NCBI GenBank assembly: GCA_900472625.1
Contig: UCIT01000066.1
Span: forward strand, 1 to 62,574
DNA: 62,574 nt
Direction: 5' to 3'
From: Hyphomicrobiales bacterium
Lineage (GTDB): Bacteria > Pseudomonadota > Alphaproteobacteria > Rhizobiales > Rhizobiaceae
Shown: piece after piece, positions 23,801-33,336 of the stretch
How the letters are laid out: each line of letters begins with the position of its first letter
Position numbering within the stretch: the first letter of the stretch is position 1
Program-made: the position numbers and the translations under genes
The notes under the pieces: generated by a model
Told to the model about the DNA's origin: nothing
Seen by the model: the letters and a program-made list of their open reading frames with translations, nothing else
Database searches by the model: none

Positions 23801-26098
23801 GTGAAAAAAGTATTATCTTTCGCGCTATCGGCGTTATTGATCGCGGCCATACTGTACAAGTTAGATTTCATCTTAATTTTCGCTTCTCTGAGAAGCATAG
23901 ATATATCTACGTTAATCATTTGCTCTGCGCTGATCGTTGCAAACCTTAATGCTGTTGCCTTCAGACTACAGCGAATTTATCGTCACTTTGGAAACAAAAT
24001 TCCATTTTTTGTGGCATTCCATGCAAGTCTTAGCGGACTGATAGCCGGTCTATTTATGATTAATATTGTCGGAGCAGTTATAGGCCGGCAGGTTGTTTTA
24101 CGCGCGATGGGGATAAGCGCAGCGCTTTCAACATTCATTTCAGGTTATGAACGAGTGGTACTGGCGGTAGTCGGGGGCGTGTTTGCATTTTCCGGGGGAA
24201 TGCTGCTGGCCGGACACCACATGCTAGAAGAATTGTTCAAGGGGCTTCCAATTGTCCCAATGATCATAGCTTTGGCCTTAATTGGAATTGGAGTGCTTAT
24301 GACTGCTCGAACACACTTTGAGAAAGATGTGATCCAGCGACTAAGCCATCCCCAGCGCATAATTGAAGTCTCGGAAATTTTCGCGATTTCAATGTTTTCT
24401 CAACTACTAAATATCTACGTTTACACGATGATATTATCCGCGATGGGCTTTGATTTACCCTTCTGGAAGGTCATGGCTGCCTCTGCGATGGTGAGTTTCG
24501 CCGCTAGCCTTCCAATCAGCGTTAACGGCTGGGGCGTGCGGGAAATTGCGGCAATCTACGCTTTTGGCTTTTTGGGTGTCGATGCTTCAAGCGCCACTGC
24601 GCTCTCCATTGCGGTGGGGCTGTTGAATACTCTGATTGTCGTAATCTCGGCGCCGGCCTTCGCGTTATCGCGCCATCTTTTTGCCGCGAGAATCTCGAAA
24701 TATCGGAGTGTGTACGCGAAACACGGCGCAGCGGATTTTTCCGAAATTCATTCGAGTGATCAACTCGACTTTCAAAAAATTTCGAGTTTTTCGCTCGGCA
24801 TGTGTCTGCCAATCTTGTTGTACTTCCAATTCCCGGTGAATGTAAGCGGCACGACACTCACCGTGAATCTCGGGGATATTTTCGCCCTTCTTGGGCTTGG
24901 CCTTCTCGTCAGCCAGATATCGCTCAGCAGCGGGGTGGTGAGCTTTCGAGTTCACAGGGAAGTCTTGCTATGGCTGCTTCTGGTTAGCGTTGCAATCTAC
25001 CTGAGCCTCGCAATCGGATTTATTCGCTACGGAGCTATTCCTTGGGCGCTCGGAAACAGGGGTATCGGTTGGCTCGTTGTCCTTGGCTATTTCGGGTCCG
25101 GCGCATTGTTTTCTGGCCAATTCGGTCGCCAAGGCGTGCGGAGGATAGCAGAGGTGCTGCTGCTGACAGCCGCGACGGTGGTTACCGTACATCTGCTTCA
25201 CCGCGTGGCCTATTCGTTCGACTGGACGTCGCTGCCACCTCCACCAAATTTTGAGGGTTTCTCTTCAAACCGCAATGCTTTCGCATTCCAGTTACTCATC
25301 ACCTTTGGACTGGCGGTCTGTTACCTCTTGCCAACTAAGATCATCGATTGGAAACGGCTGGGAACTGCGATGGCCATACTGGTATTTGCAACCTTAGCTA
25401 CAAACTCGCTCACGAGTTATGTCACCCTCATTTGCTTGGCGATCGTGATTGCCACCGCGCGTAAAGACCTGGTGCTCCGTTCTTGCATTGTCATAATGTT
25501 TGGGGGCCTAACGTATGTGTCTTTTCCGTTCATCTTGAATATGCTCCGCTACGCGCTAGGGGCAAACTTCACTGGTTTCTTTCAAGAACTACCAATCGAA
25601 CGTATGATCGGAAACGAGGATTCGTCGGTCACCGAACGGCTTGAGAGCTTGCGTGGCGGCTTTATTCTTTGGTTCAGCCATCCGATACTGGGAGGAGGGC
25701 TTGGGTCTTTTATCTCCACGCAGGTTTCGAAGACTGGAACGCCGCTCGTCATCCATTCAACCTATGTATGGATCATTGCGGAGATGGGAATTGTCGGCCT
25801 TTTTTTGACGGGCTGGATACCGATGATGCAGATCAAGCGGCTTTCGGCAACTTGGTGGAAGCGACCCAAGCTGCTGATCGGTGGGTTTGGCAAGAACGAC
25901 AGCGCGATTTTTCTTTTGATCACGACATTCTGCCTGTTCAGCTTGGCGCACGAAGTTGCATATCAACGCATATTTTGGTTCGTTCTCGGAGTTCTGCTGG
26001 CAGGCCCTGGCTACACATCAATAACTATGCTCTGGCCGCGTTTTCGATCGAATCATTTCGCAAGTCGTGGCGATCACATCACAAAGGCCCAAGCTTGA
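23801..26098 (+). CDS. Fusion membrane protein: YbhN/UPF0104 flippase-like domain + Wzy/O-antigen ligase-like domain
   Basis: A large polytopic protein (~765 residues from the GTG at 23801, which has GAGGG 9 bases upstream; a GTG at 23717 would add 28 residues). Numbered from 23717, residues ~30-330 match the lysylphosphatidylglycerol-synthase membrane domain family, with its hallmark NGWGVREIAAIYAFGFLG at ~270-287. Residues ~375-760 look like a Wzy/WaaL-type domain: SSNRNAFAFQLLITFGL at ~515-531, and a Wzy_C loop with RLESLRGGFILWFSHPILGG at ~641-660, then GGLGSF and IHSTYVWIIAEMGIVGLF at ~679-696. Wzy polymerises and WaaL ligates undecaprenyl-linked glycans; YbhN/AglD-like domains are implicated in lipid or lipid-linked sugar handling. 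It is the only strong polymerase/ligase candidate in the locus and stands apart on the plus strand. Confidence 0.85.
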   Translation: MKKVLSFALSALLIAAILYKLDFILIFASLRSIDISTLIICSALIVANLNAVAFRLQRIYRHFGNKIPFFVAFHASLSGLIAGLFMINIVGAVIGRQVVLRAMGISAALSTFISGYERVVLAVVGGVFAFSGGMLLAGHHMLEELFKGLPIVPMIIALALIGIGVLMTARTHFEKDVIQRLSHPQRIIEVSEIFAISMFSQLLNIYVYTMILSAMGFDLPFWKVMAASAMVSFAASLPISVNGWGVREIAAIYAFGFLGVDASSATALSIAVGLLNTLIVVISAPAFALSRHLFAARISKYRSVYAKHGAADFSEIHSSDQLDFQKISSFSLGMCLPILLYFQFPVNVSGTTLTVNLGDIFALLGLGLLVSQISLSSGVVSFRVHREVLLWLLLVSVAIYLSLAIGFIRYGAIPWALGNRGIGWLVVLGYFGSGALFSGQFGRQGVRRIAEVLLLTAATVVTVHLLHRVAYSFDWTSLPPPPNFEGFSSNRNAFAFQLLITFGLAVCYLLPTKIIDWKRLGTAMAILVFATLATNSLTSYVTLICLAIVIATARKDLVLRSCIVIMFGGLTYVSFPFILNMLRYALGANFTGFFQELPIERMIGNEDSSVTERLESLRGGFILWFSHPILGGGLGSFISTQVSKTGTPLVIHSTYVWIIAEMGIVGLFLTGWIPMMQIKRLSATWWKRPKLLIGGFGKNDSAIFLLITTFCLFSLAHEVAYQRIFWFVLGVLLAGPGYTSITMLWPRFRSNHFASRGDHITKAQA

Positions 26099-26176
26099 TT
26101 TCCCATGTCCGGTGTCCTTTCGAGGGTGCAAGCCAATCTTCGCCATCAGGACGGAGGAGAAAATTGACGGCAGTAG

Positions 26177-26194
26177 CCGACGTCGTCGGTTTTT
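26177..26194 (+). terminator. Rho-independent terminator after the Wzy-like gene
   Basis: CCGAC (26177-26181) and GTCGG (26185-26189) form a 5-bp GC-rich stem with a 3-base loop, directly followed by five T residues (26190-26194). It lies ~80 bp past the stop of the plus-strand membrane protein and before the convergent glycosyltransferase gene. Confidence 0.6.
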
Positions 26195-26276
26195 CGCTTA
26201 AGCTCGAATTCGGCTCGGAACTGCGCGTTTTCTACTGTATTGCACACCCAAGGAGCTTGCGGGATCTTACGCGTGT

Positions 26277-27416
26277 CTATTTGTCCAACATTTCTCTATA
26301 AAGCTTAAGGGTAGCTTCCTGCACATGGGTGACCGAGAACGCGGTTTCCACCAAAACTCGCGCCTTTGCACCCATTTGTAGCCTTCTTTCCTTATCAACA
26401 GCTAACAGTTCAAGCGCCAGTGCTAGTTGATTTATGTTCCGGGGCGGGACTAAAAGCCCACTCTCTTCATGTAGACAAATTTCGCGACAACCCGGCACGT
26501 CGGTAGCGATCAGGGCGCGTGCGCAGGCTGCGGCTTCCAAAAGAGATTTCGGCAGTCCCTCACGATAGGAGGGTAGCACCGCAATATTCGATCGCCGATA
26601 TTCTCCGGCAATGTCAGTTGAATGGCCGACAACCTCGACCACGCCCTCCGCTGTCCAAGCGTCGAGCGCTGATTGAGAAATGCTGCTAGGATTGGCGTCA
26701 GTTCCGCCGACCAGACGAACTACCAATTCTACCCTTCGCTCTTTCAGTATTCTGGCAGCCGCCACAAGTTCGACGATTCCTTTGTCGCGCAGCATTCGCG
26801 AAACACAAACCGCGACAGGGACCCCGTCAGGCTCGGCCGAAGGCTGGTACATTTCTGTATCCACGCCCGATCCGGCGATGAGAACTATCTGTTCAGGCGC
26901 TAGACCGGCTTCAGTGAACACGATGCGATCGTCGTTGTTCTGTACGATCAGCCGCGAATTTGCACTGCCGCTCAGACGGCAAACCAAGGTTTTGAATATC
27001 CATCGAACCAGTCTGGCTTGGAGCGACTGCGCTGTGAATATGAAGCCGAGGCCGGCCATGGCATTGATGACGACGGGAACTCCGGTAAGTCGAGCGGCCA
27101 GCGAGCCATAGAGTACCGGTTTTGCAGCGACACTATGCACAAGATGCGGCCTCTCACGCCTGAAGAGGTCTATGAGAAAACGTAGGGTTGCGAAATCTCT
27201 GACGGGATTAAGCCCAGAGCGGTCGAAGGGCACATCGTAAACCACAAATCCCTCGGCCTCGATCAAAGACCTGTGATCCCTAGTTCTGGAGGCAACGATC
27301 ACCTGCGCGCCGGCATCGCGGGCAGCACGCGCCACGGGAAGGCGGTGCGACCAGAAGTACCAGTCCTCCGTGACCAAGAAGAGAATCTTCTTGCCGTTCA
27401 ATGCATCGGCTGACAC
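26277..27416 (-). CDS. Family 4 glycosyltransferase
   Basis: A GT-B fold, GT4-type retaining glycosyltransferase (379 residues) that transfers a sugar from a nucleotide donor to the lipid-linked repeat unit in the cytoplasm. The N-domain shows KKILFLVTEDWYFWSHRLPV and a PHLVHSVAAKPVLYGSLAAR segment; the C-domain shows VCVSRMLRDKGIVELVAAA (~203-221), VVGHSTDIAGEYRRSNIAVL, and the EX7E motif PSYREGLPKSLLEAAACA at ~285-302. The start is GTG preceded by GAGG. The donor is unknown. It resembles the GT4 enzymes (WbnK/PglA-like) that act on UDP-HexNAc or galactose-type acceptors. Confidence 0.9.
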   Translation of the reverse strand: MSADALNGKKILFLVTEDWYFWSHRLPVARAARDAGAQVIVASRTRDHRSLIEAEGFVVYDVPFDRSGLNPVRDFATLRFLIDLFRRERPHLVHSVAAKPVLYGSLAARLTGVPVVINAMAGLGFIFTAQSLQARLVRWIFKTLVCRLSGSANSRLIVQNNDDRIVFTEAGLAPEQIVLIAGSGVDTEMYQPSAEPDGVPVAVCVSRMLRDKGIVELVAAARILKERRVELVVRLVGGTDANPSSISQSALDAWTAEGVVEVVGHSTDIAGEYRRSNIAVLPSYREGLPKSLLEAAACARALIATDVPGCREICLHEESGLLVPPRNINQLALALELLAVDKERRLQMGAKARVLVETAFSVTHVQEATLKLYREMLDK

Positions 27417-27624
27417 AGTTACCTCTTAATACCCGCTACCTAAGCGTACTGAAAAAGATGCAGACCGTTACCATATGCGTTAGGTGCCAGCCACGAGATA
27501 ATTTGAGGCGTTTAGATTGCTTGCTTTCGTCCAGAGAAGGGACGGTGTCCCATCACTCATTTGACCGGGAGAGTGAAAGTACCTATAGTTGCGAGGACGA
27601 GGATTTTTAAAAAAGCGCTAAAAA

Positions 27625-28542
27625 ATGTTCAATTTGGCTAAAAGAAAACTTGGCTTTGATAGACCGGTAATCGATGGAGCGCCTGCTGAATGCATGAATT
27701 GCAGAGGAACGGACGCTGTCTTTGTGAACAAAGATTGCACTCCAGATTTCAAGCCTCATGATTTTCTGAGTGAGGTACTTGCGAAGAAGTTTTTATCAAA
27801 ATGGAATGGAATTTGCTCGAGGTGCGGCCTTTTTCAGAACTACAATAGATATTCTGCCGAAGAGATAAATGAGTTTTGTGCTCAAATGATCTCGAAGGAC
27901 CGAGCGGTAAGCGAGGAAGCATTTCATTCTTACCCAGTACCGGAGGATTTCGTAAAAACTTTTGATGATAATTATTTCGGAAAAAGATTACTGAAATGGG
28001 ATGCATATATTCGAGAGAACAATCTCGATATTAAAAGGTGTTTATTTCTTCGACCGATGTTTGGAGCAGCGCCGTCGTTTATAAAATCTGTCTCGCCGAA
28101 CTGCGAAATTTCCGCTGTTGAGATATCTGATGTCTGTCAGAAGACTACATCCGATAGATGCGAGGGAATAACCTTCCTAAACGGAAATATTCATGGATGG
28201 TTTTCGGGAGAATTCCTGGAGGCTCGCGACCTTGATGCAATTTTCGTAGTTCATACTCTCGTACATTGCGTAGATATACACGACAGCCTGAACAAACTTT
28301 GTTCTATGTTGCGACCAGGCGGGCGAATATTTTTTACCCACGAAGTTATCAGTAAACCTAGTAATCCGTTCCACGTCTCTTATACCACTGAGTGGACGCT
28401 CACTTCAATGCTGTACCAACATTTTGGACGAGTCGATCGCATTGATGACTGCGAAGATATAGCAATGCCAGCTGTTAATCGCTTCACCAAGAAGAACGAC
28501 AATCCTGACCTAGTGGCCATGCGCACTCCCGCACTTTTCTAA
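27625..28542 (+). CDS. Zinc-ribbon SAM-dependent methyltransferase-like protein
   Basis: A 305-residue protein with an N-terminal CxxC pair set (CMNC at ~23-26, CSRC at ~64-67) like the putative zinc-binding domain before Methyltransf_13-type enzymes, and a later region with the methyltransferase C-terminal signature (DAIFVVHTLVHCVDIHDSLNKL, then LRPGGRIFFTHEV). The usual glycine-rich SAM motif I is degenerate (RCLFLRPMFGAAPSFIK replaces a DIGSG-type loop), so activity is uncertain. It is markedly AT-rich, with codon use unlike its neighbours, and lies alone on the plus strand between two minus-strand genes, which suggests recent acquisition. Confidence 0.7.
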   Translation: MFNLAKRKLGFDRPVIDGAPAECMNCRGTDAVFVNKDCTPDFKPHDFLSEVLAKKFLSKWNGICSRCGLFQNYNRYSAEEINEFCAQMISKDRAVSEEAFHSYPVPEDFVKTFDDNYFGKRLLKWDAYIRENNLDIKRCLFLRPMFGAAPSFIKSVSPNCEISAVEISDVCQKTTSDRCEGITFLNGNIHGWFSGEFLEARDLDAIFVVHTLVHCVDIHDSLNKLCSMLRPGGRIFFTHEVISKPSNPFHVSYTTEWTLTSMLYQHFGRVDRIDDCEDIAMPAVNRFTKKNDNPDLVAMRTPALF

Positions 28543-28605
28543 GAAGAGCTGGAGAACCCCTGACTACCACGTTTTTAGTGCGATCTCAGTGATTGCCGCG
28601 CTGCT

Positions 28606-30057
28606 CTATGTCTGACGTGACACAGACTTAGATAGGGAATTTGAGATTGTCCGAACGCTGTCTCTAAAAACGAAAATTATCGCGGCGATTGATAGGGCGA
28701 TATTCACAGACCGGGCTAATGTTCCCGGCTCCCACCAAGAAAAATATAGACTTATTAAAATTACAATTACGCCCATACAATTTGATATATCTCCTCGAGA
28801 AGAATGTTTGGCATGCGTTATTTTAGTTAAAAGAAATCGATAAATGATTGCTTGTGCAAATACCGCCAATAATATTCCGTTCAAACCAAATTCGGGAGCA
28901 AGAAAAAATAGCAATGCAACCGACAATGCGATGGAAAAGGTTATTGCATGTTGGTTAACTGTACCCAATCGGCGAACGTATAGATAAGCAAGCTGTACGC
29001 GACCAGTATTTTGGATCAAAATATACGCCATCCATAGTGCCGCAAGTATGTAGGCGCTGGAAAATTTCCCGTGAGTCAAAACTCCAATAACGTGTTCTCC
29101 CAAAGTGGAAAATAGTACACCTGCTATCGTTACGAACAGAGCCGTCAATTCCCATGCTTTCGTGGTTCGTGGAAACGTTCCTGCTTCGTCGCGAGCTTCG
29201 TCCAGCGAGATCGGCCATACCGAATAGGATACGGATTTCGCGCCAGCGCTAACAAGCGTGCGGTATTGTTGGGAATGTGAATATATCCCAAGTTGGTCTA
29301 TTCCAACGTACTTAGATACAACTGCGCGCTCGACAACTGTCTGAATTTTTTCAGCCATTGTACTGAGCAACGACGCAATGCCAACACCAGCTATCTCGCT
29401 TAACCATTTTGCGTTAAGGCGACCTCGTAAATATGGTTTCAGAATCCATAGTGTTCCCAATACGGTGAAGGCAGCGCCCGCGGTTCCACCGACGAAAAGA
29501 GCGAGTTGCTTTTCACGACTGAAGAAAAGCATGAGAATTGTTACGACTCCGGACACGACGGCTTCCCCAAATTGGATGATTGCGTAAGCTTTCGTCTGTC
29601 CATCTAACGTTGACACCTGCACTCCGTACGTCCAAGGTATCGGCAAAATCATCAATGCTATCCCCAGCCAAATCAACGCTGGTGAAAGGGCAATCCCTTC
29701 TATTGAGCTCACGCCAAAGAGTTCCCAACCGATCAAGAAAAGAATGCTTAGCAGTAAGCCAATCACAAGCGAAGCTGCAAGAACAGTCGAAACAAGTGAC
29801 TTTTTCTCTTCTAGAGAGGCCGTTTGGAAATTTGACGCCAGTGCATACGCAGACCCACTGCAGGCGATTGCCGCGCTGATACCGGTTATGCTTGTTACGA
29901 GGGCATAGAAGCCAAAATCCGCGGGATCTAGATAGAAGGTCGTTATCGGTAAGAGCAAAAAGCTCAATGCCCCTCTGCCTACTGTAGGGAGAAGGAACAA
30001 AATGAAACGGCCGGTTATGTTCATGTCAAAATCACGTTCGCTTTGTCGGCCGGCCAT
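28606..30057 (-). CDS. Wzx-type polysaccharide flippase (MOP/PST family)
   Basis: A 483-residue polytopic protein with 12-14 predicted membrane segments. The N-terminal signature is that of the oligosaccharide flippase family (FILFLLPTVGRGALSFLLLP, then TTFYLDPADFGFYALVTSIT). It would flip the undecaprenyl-linked repeat unit to the periplasm for the Wzy-type polymerase. The start is unclear: the ATG at 30057 and an ATG at 30024 (MNITGRFILF) both lack a strong ribosome site, and the shorter form begins nearer the first membrane segment. It is the last gene of the large minus-strand operon and lies 19 bp after the TylF-type gene. Confidence 0.9.
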   Translation of the reverse strand: MAGRQSERDFDMNITGRFILFLLPTVGRGALSFLLLPITTFYLDPADFGFYALVTSITGISAAIACSGSAYALASNFQTASLEEKKSLVSTVLAASLVIGLLLSILFLIGWELFGVSSIEGIALSPALIWLGIALMILPIPWTYGVQVSTLDGQTKAYAIIQFGEAVVSGVVTILMLFFSREKQLALFVGGTAGAAFTVLGTLWILKPYLRGRLNAKWLSEIAGVGIASLLSTMAEKIQTVVERAVVSKYVGIDQLGIYSHSQQYRTLVSAGAKSVSYSVWPISLDEARDEAGTFPRTTKAWELTALFVTIAGVLFSTLGEHVIGVLTHGKFSSAYILAALWMAYILIQNTGRVQLAYLYVRRLGTVNQHAITFSIALSVALLFFLAPEFGLNGILLAVFAQAIIYRFLLTKITHAKHSSRGDISNCMGVIVILISLYFSWWEPGTLARSVNIALSIAAIIFVFRDSVRTISNSLSKSVSRQT

Positions 30058-30076
30058 GCTTAAGCCGAAGCAGGCT

Positions 30077-30856
30077 TCAGTTGGTTAGCTCTATGTTCGA
30101 TACTAATCCCGTATCGACATTAACGCAGATAAAGGCTTGGCCTTCGGCGGTTGAAACGAAAGGTTCAAAACGAAGATCGCTGTTCGCCTTGAGAAACTCG
30201 CGCCAGGCACGCCTTTCGCCTCTTTCAGGATCGGCACAGAAACAGTTCCAGTCATCGAACACGATTATGGTGCCGACTTGAAGAAACGGTGATATCCATG
30301 CAAGAATAGGTACGGTCGAGAGATAAAGGTCGCAGTCTATATAGATTACAGCAGCCTTCCTAGCACTCAGTTCTCTCGCAAGATCAGGAGTCAGGGATTT
30401 ATCATAGAAGCCGCGGACTGTCCGGAAGCGATCTTTCGGAATGCCGTGACCAAGGCAAATATCTCGAAAGCGCTCCTCGGAAAAAGCCAGCTTCCCCTTT
30501 TTCCAATTTTCCTGTTCGTCAATCTTCGCAATTTCAGGGAGACCCTCAAAGGAGTCGAACCCGACATATGTGAAGTCGAAAAGATACTGAAAATTATCCC
30601 AAGCCATACGCATGGTTTTGGCTTCGTTACATCCAAACTCGAGATAGTATCCCGTAATCGGTCTGTTTATATGAAGAAAGCGAGCAGCGCTAAGGAAGAT
30701 GAGCCTTCGCTGATCGTGGCCAAACTTTGAATAAGTATTTCGAACCCATCTGCTATGGCGACCCCTGCGTGTCCATGGCAGATTTTCGACCAAACCATGC
30801 ACTGCGGATTGTGCACCGTCCGGCATCAGACGGAATAACTTTTTTAAGACGCTCAT
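30077..30856 (-). CDS. TylF/MycF-family O-methyltransferase
   Basis: A 259-residue macrocin-O-methyltransferase-family protein that O-methylates sugar hydroxyls with SAM and a metal ion. Landmarks: GYYLEFGCNEAKTMRMAW (SAM loop, ~69-86), YVGFDSFEGLPE (~97-108), AAVIYIDCDLYLSTVPIL with the metal-binding Asp pair, and TIIVFDDWNCF (~192-202) with further metal ligands. Together with the other methyltransferases here it predicts methylated sugars in the polymer. The start overlaps the preceding oxidoreductase stop by 4 bp. Confidence 0.92.
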   Translation of the reverse strand: MSVLKKLFRLMPDGAQSAVHGLVENLPWTRRGRHSRWVRNTYSKFGHDQRRLIFLSAARFLHINRPITGYYLEFGCNEAKTMRMAWDNFQYLFDFTYVGFDSFEGLPEIAKIDEQENWKKGKLAFSEERFRDICLGHGIPKDRFRTVRGFYDKSLTPDLARELSARKAAVIYIDCDLYLSTVPILAWISPFLQVGTIIVFDDWNCFCADPERGERRAWREFLKANSDLRFEPFVSTAEGQAFICVNVDTGLVSNIELTN

Positions 30857-31944
30857 GAGCTCAACCTTGGCTTCGGCGGTGGTGTGTCAATGTGCTCTCC
30901 CCCTCCAATCGGCACGAACGAGCGCCGGCTGAACGAATGGTGTACGGCATCAGTTAATTGTTGAACTCTCAGGGAATCCGATCCGGATGCAAGATTATGG
31001 CTGGACTTCCCCCGGCATGCGCCGAAGAATTCACGGTGGACTTCGATTACGGCCGGCAGGCGGCTGTCGCTCGACGAACTTTCCTTTGGACCGCGCCATG
31101 GCCCAGCAGGGCCGTCGACGGCCTGCGAGGCAACATTGAACGGAAAGCTAGTCGAAAACCGGAGTGTTCCCCGCTCGCCGCTTAAGACGATGTCGTGGTG
31201 ACCCTCGCTGCGCTGGCAGTTGGTGACGTGAGCCGAGATGACCACGTCGTCATCCAACTCGACCCAGCAGTCGACACCGTCCTCCGCGGAGACCTGCCGT
31301 CGGTTTCCGTCGCCATCAATTCGCTCGGCGATGTAGATATCCCCCCGCGCCATGACGTGCGAAGGACGCTTCCGCGCCAGCCAAAGGGCATAGTCAAGGC
31401 TATGGGTAAGTAGGTTTCGCACGACGCCGCCGCCCGCTGCGCGGTCGTGCACGGCAGCCCACGGTCTGTTGGCGTCCGCCCTGCCGCCAGTTACCCAGTT
31501 AACGTCTACGCGCCGCAATTCGCCGATCTCGCCGCTATCAAGGCGGCGTTTCAACTCGAGAATCCCAGGCTCGTATCGAAACTGGTAATTCACGGCCAGT
31601 ACATGCGCTTGTTGCTGAGCCGCCGAAACCATGTCCAGTGCATCGTTGGCGCAGGTTCCGAACGGCTTCTCGCAGAGCACATGCAGCCCAAGGCCAAGCG
31701 CTCTTTTTACCGCTTGAACGTGCAAGGCAGGAGGAAGCGCCACGATAACGGCATCGAGCGAATTGTTATCGAGCAGCCGCTCCCAGCCATCGATGTAGCG
31801 AACGCCCGATACAATCCCCTTATCACGAGCATGACGCCCGGACGTCGCCAACCCGACGACTTCCACATCGGCACTCTGAAGGGCTGCGGGGAGGTGGACA
31901 GCAGCGCCAAAACCCCCGCCCAGTATCCCCAGACGCAGCGTCAA
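30853..31944 (-). CDS. Gfo/Idh/MocA-family oxidoreductase
   Basis: An NAD(P)-dependent dehydrogenase of 363 residues. The Rossmann start LRLGILGGGFGAAVHLPAAL (~3-22) and the catalytic CEKPFGT motif (~91-97) place it in the Gfo/Idh/MocA family; the C-terminal domain is also complete. In polysaccharide loci such enzymes oxidise or reduce nucleotide sugars at C3 or C4, or in other cases inositols. It overlaps the downstream TylF gene by 4 bp and follows a methyltransferase gene, so it may prepare the sugar that is then methylated. The substrate is unknown. Confidence 0.92.
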   Translation of the reverse strand: MTLRLGILGGGFGAAVHLPAALQSADVEVVGLATSGRHARDKGIVSGVRYIDGWERLLDNNSLDAVIVALPPALHVQAVKRALGLGLHVLCEKPFGTCANDALDMVSAAQQQAHVLAVNYQFRYEPGILELKRRLDSGEIGELRRVDVNWVTGGRADANRPWAAVHDRAAGGGVVRNLLTHSLDYALWLARKRPSHVMARGDIYIAERIDGDGNRRQVSAEDGVDCWVELDDDVVISAHVTNCQRSEGHHDIVLSGERGTLRFSTSFPFNVASQAVDGPAGPWRGPKESSSSDSRLPAVIEVHREFFGACRGKSSHNLASGSDSLRVQQLTDAVHHSFSRRSFVPIGGGEHIDTPPPKPRLSS

Positions 31945-31968
31945 TTATTCTCAGCTCCCAGAACCGAT

Positions 31969-33228
31969 TCAATCCTCATAGATTTTAACTTCCGGAAGCG
32001 GAATCACGATCTTGGACTTCAGGCCTTTCTCACGCAATTTCCGAATGATCGGCTCCGCGTAGTGCCATGACAACATGATGGCATAGTCGGGCTGCTCTTC
32101 AAACATGCGCTTTTCGTCCACGATCGGAACGTGAAGCCCCGGTAGGAAGAGACCAAGCTTAAGAGATGTGGACTGCTCGGCAATGTAGGGTATGAGATCC
32201 GGCGCGAGACCCGTGAAATTCATCAAGGTGCTGGCTCTTCCGGGGCAGCCAATGCCGATAACCGTTTTTCCCGACTTCTTTGCTTCAAGCACCAAGGCCA
32301 GAAGGTCCTGTCGTGCCTTGAGGACCTTTGCGGCGAAATCGTCATAGACTTCACGACCATAGAGTCCTGCCTGCTCCTCTACAGCAAGCAGTTCCGCGAT
32401 GCTTGGAGCCACTTGATGCCCCTGCCCCTTTCGGGCGAAGACACGAATCGATCCGCCGTAGTTGTCGATACGCTCGACATCGCAGACAGTGAAATCATAC
32501 TGCTTGAAGAGAGCGATCAACGACTTCAGTGAGTAGTAACGAAGATGCTCATGATAAATCGAATCGTACTGGGATGTCTCAAGCAGATCTAGGACATAAT
32601 GTGACTCCGTGACAAATACCCCCCCATCCTCCAGTAGATGGGACACGCCGCGAATGATGCTACCCAAGCTAGCAATGTGTGCGAAAACGTTGGTTGCCGC
32701 TACAACGCTCGCCGGGCCATGGGTTGTCCTAATTTGCGTTGCTACATCCTCGTTGAAAAACGCCTGGAGCGTTTCCACTCCACTCTCGTTGGCGATTTTC
32801 GCAATATTGGTTGCCTCGATGCCCAGAACGCGCATGCCGCGCTCCTGAAACGCCTTCAGCACCGTCCCGTCGTTGGATCCGATGTCGAGTACAAGGCTAC
32901 CGCTTGGAAAGGCAAAGCGCGAAAGCGTTGAGACCGCTGTCCGCGACAGTTTCTCAACAAGGGTTGCAGTGATACCACTGCGGTACGGATAGTCCGGAAA
33001 GAACAGTTCTTCCGCAGCCACCGCGTAATCGATCTGTCCCAGAGAACAACTCTCGCAGACCAAGAACCGTAATGGATAAATCGTTTCAGGCTCATCGAGT
33101 TGCCGTGGCCACCGCAGACTGTCGCAGGGCGGTTGATGACCTAGATCGAGAATCTTATAAAGTTTTTTGCTCCCACATACTTGGCAGCAGTCAATCTTAC
33201 CCACTGGCAAGTCGTGATTAGCCGACAC
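31969..33228 (-). CDS. C-methyltransferase with N-terminal zinc-binding domain
   Basis: The GTG at 33228 (then SANHDLPVGKIDCCQVCGS) is chosen because GGAG lies 7 bases upstream. The product (~419 residues) shows the three-part layout of TylCIII/NovU-like sugar C-methyltransferases: a zinc-binding domain (CQVCG, then CESCSLGQ), a central SAM domain (SLVLDIGSNDGTVLKAFQ, then GGVFVTESHYVLDLL and the YDSIYHEHLRYYSL motif), and a C-terminal Methyltransf_14 domain (KTVIGIGCPGRASTLMNF). These enzymes methylate NDP-keto-sugars on carbon, so a branched or C-methyl sugar, or modification of a GDP-fucose-pathway intermediate, is possible. Confidence 0.9.
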   Translation of the reverse strand: MSANHDLPVGKIDCCQVCGSKKLYKILDLGHQPPCDSLRWPRQLDEPETIYPLRFLVCESCSLGQIDYAVAAEELFFPDYPYRSGITATLVEKLSRTAVSTLSRFAFPSGSLVLDIGSNDGTVLKAFQERGMRVLGIEATNIAKIANESGVETLQAFFNEDVATQIRTTHGPASVVAATNVFAHIASLGSIIRGVSHLLEDGGVFVTESHYVLDLLETSQYDSIYHEHLRYYSLKSLIALFKQYDFTVCDVERIDNYGGSIRVFARKGQGHQVAPSIAELLAVEEQAGLYGREVYDDFAAKVLKARQDLLALVLEAKKSGKTVIGIGCPGRASTLMNFTGLAPDLIPYIAEQSTSLKLGLFLPGLHVPIVDEKRMFEEQPDYAIMLSWHYAEPIIRKLREKGLKSKIVIPLPEVKIYED

Positions 33229-33336
33229 TGTCCCACTCCAACAAACTGATTTTCGAATTCTCGCCACTCCGGGGCGGTAGTGCCATCCGTGCCGCAAAAT
33301 CCGAGTGTTGCGATTTAAGCGATAAAGCGCAAAACA

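Noticed and set aside
25669..26301. 210-codon plus-strand frame overlapping the end of the Wzy-like gene
   Set aside because: Most of it is an out-of-frame shadow of the membrane protein, and its tail crosses a likely terminator.
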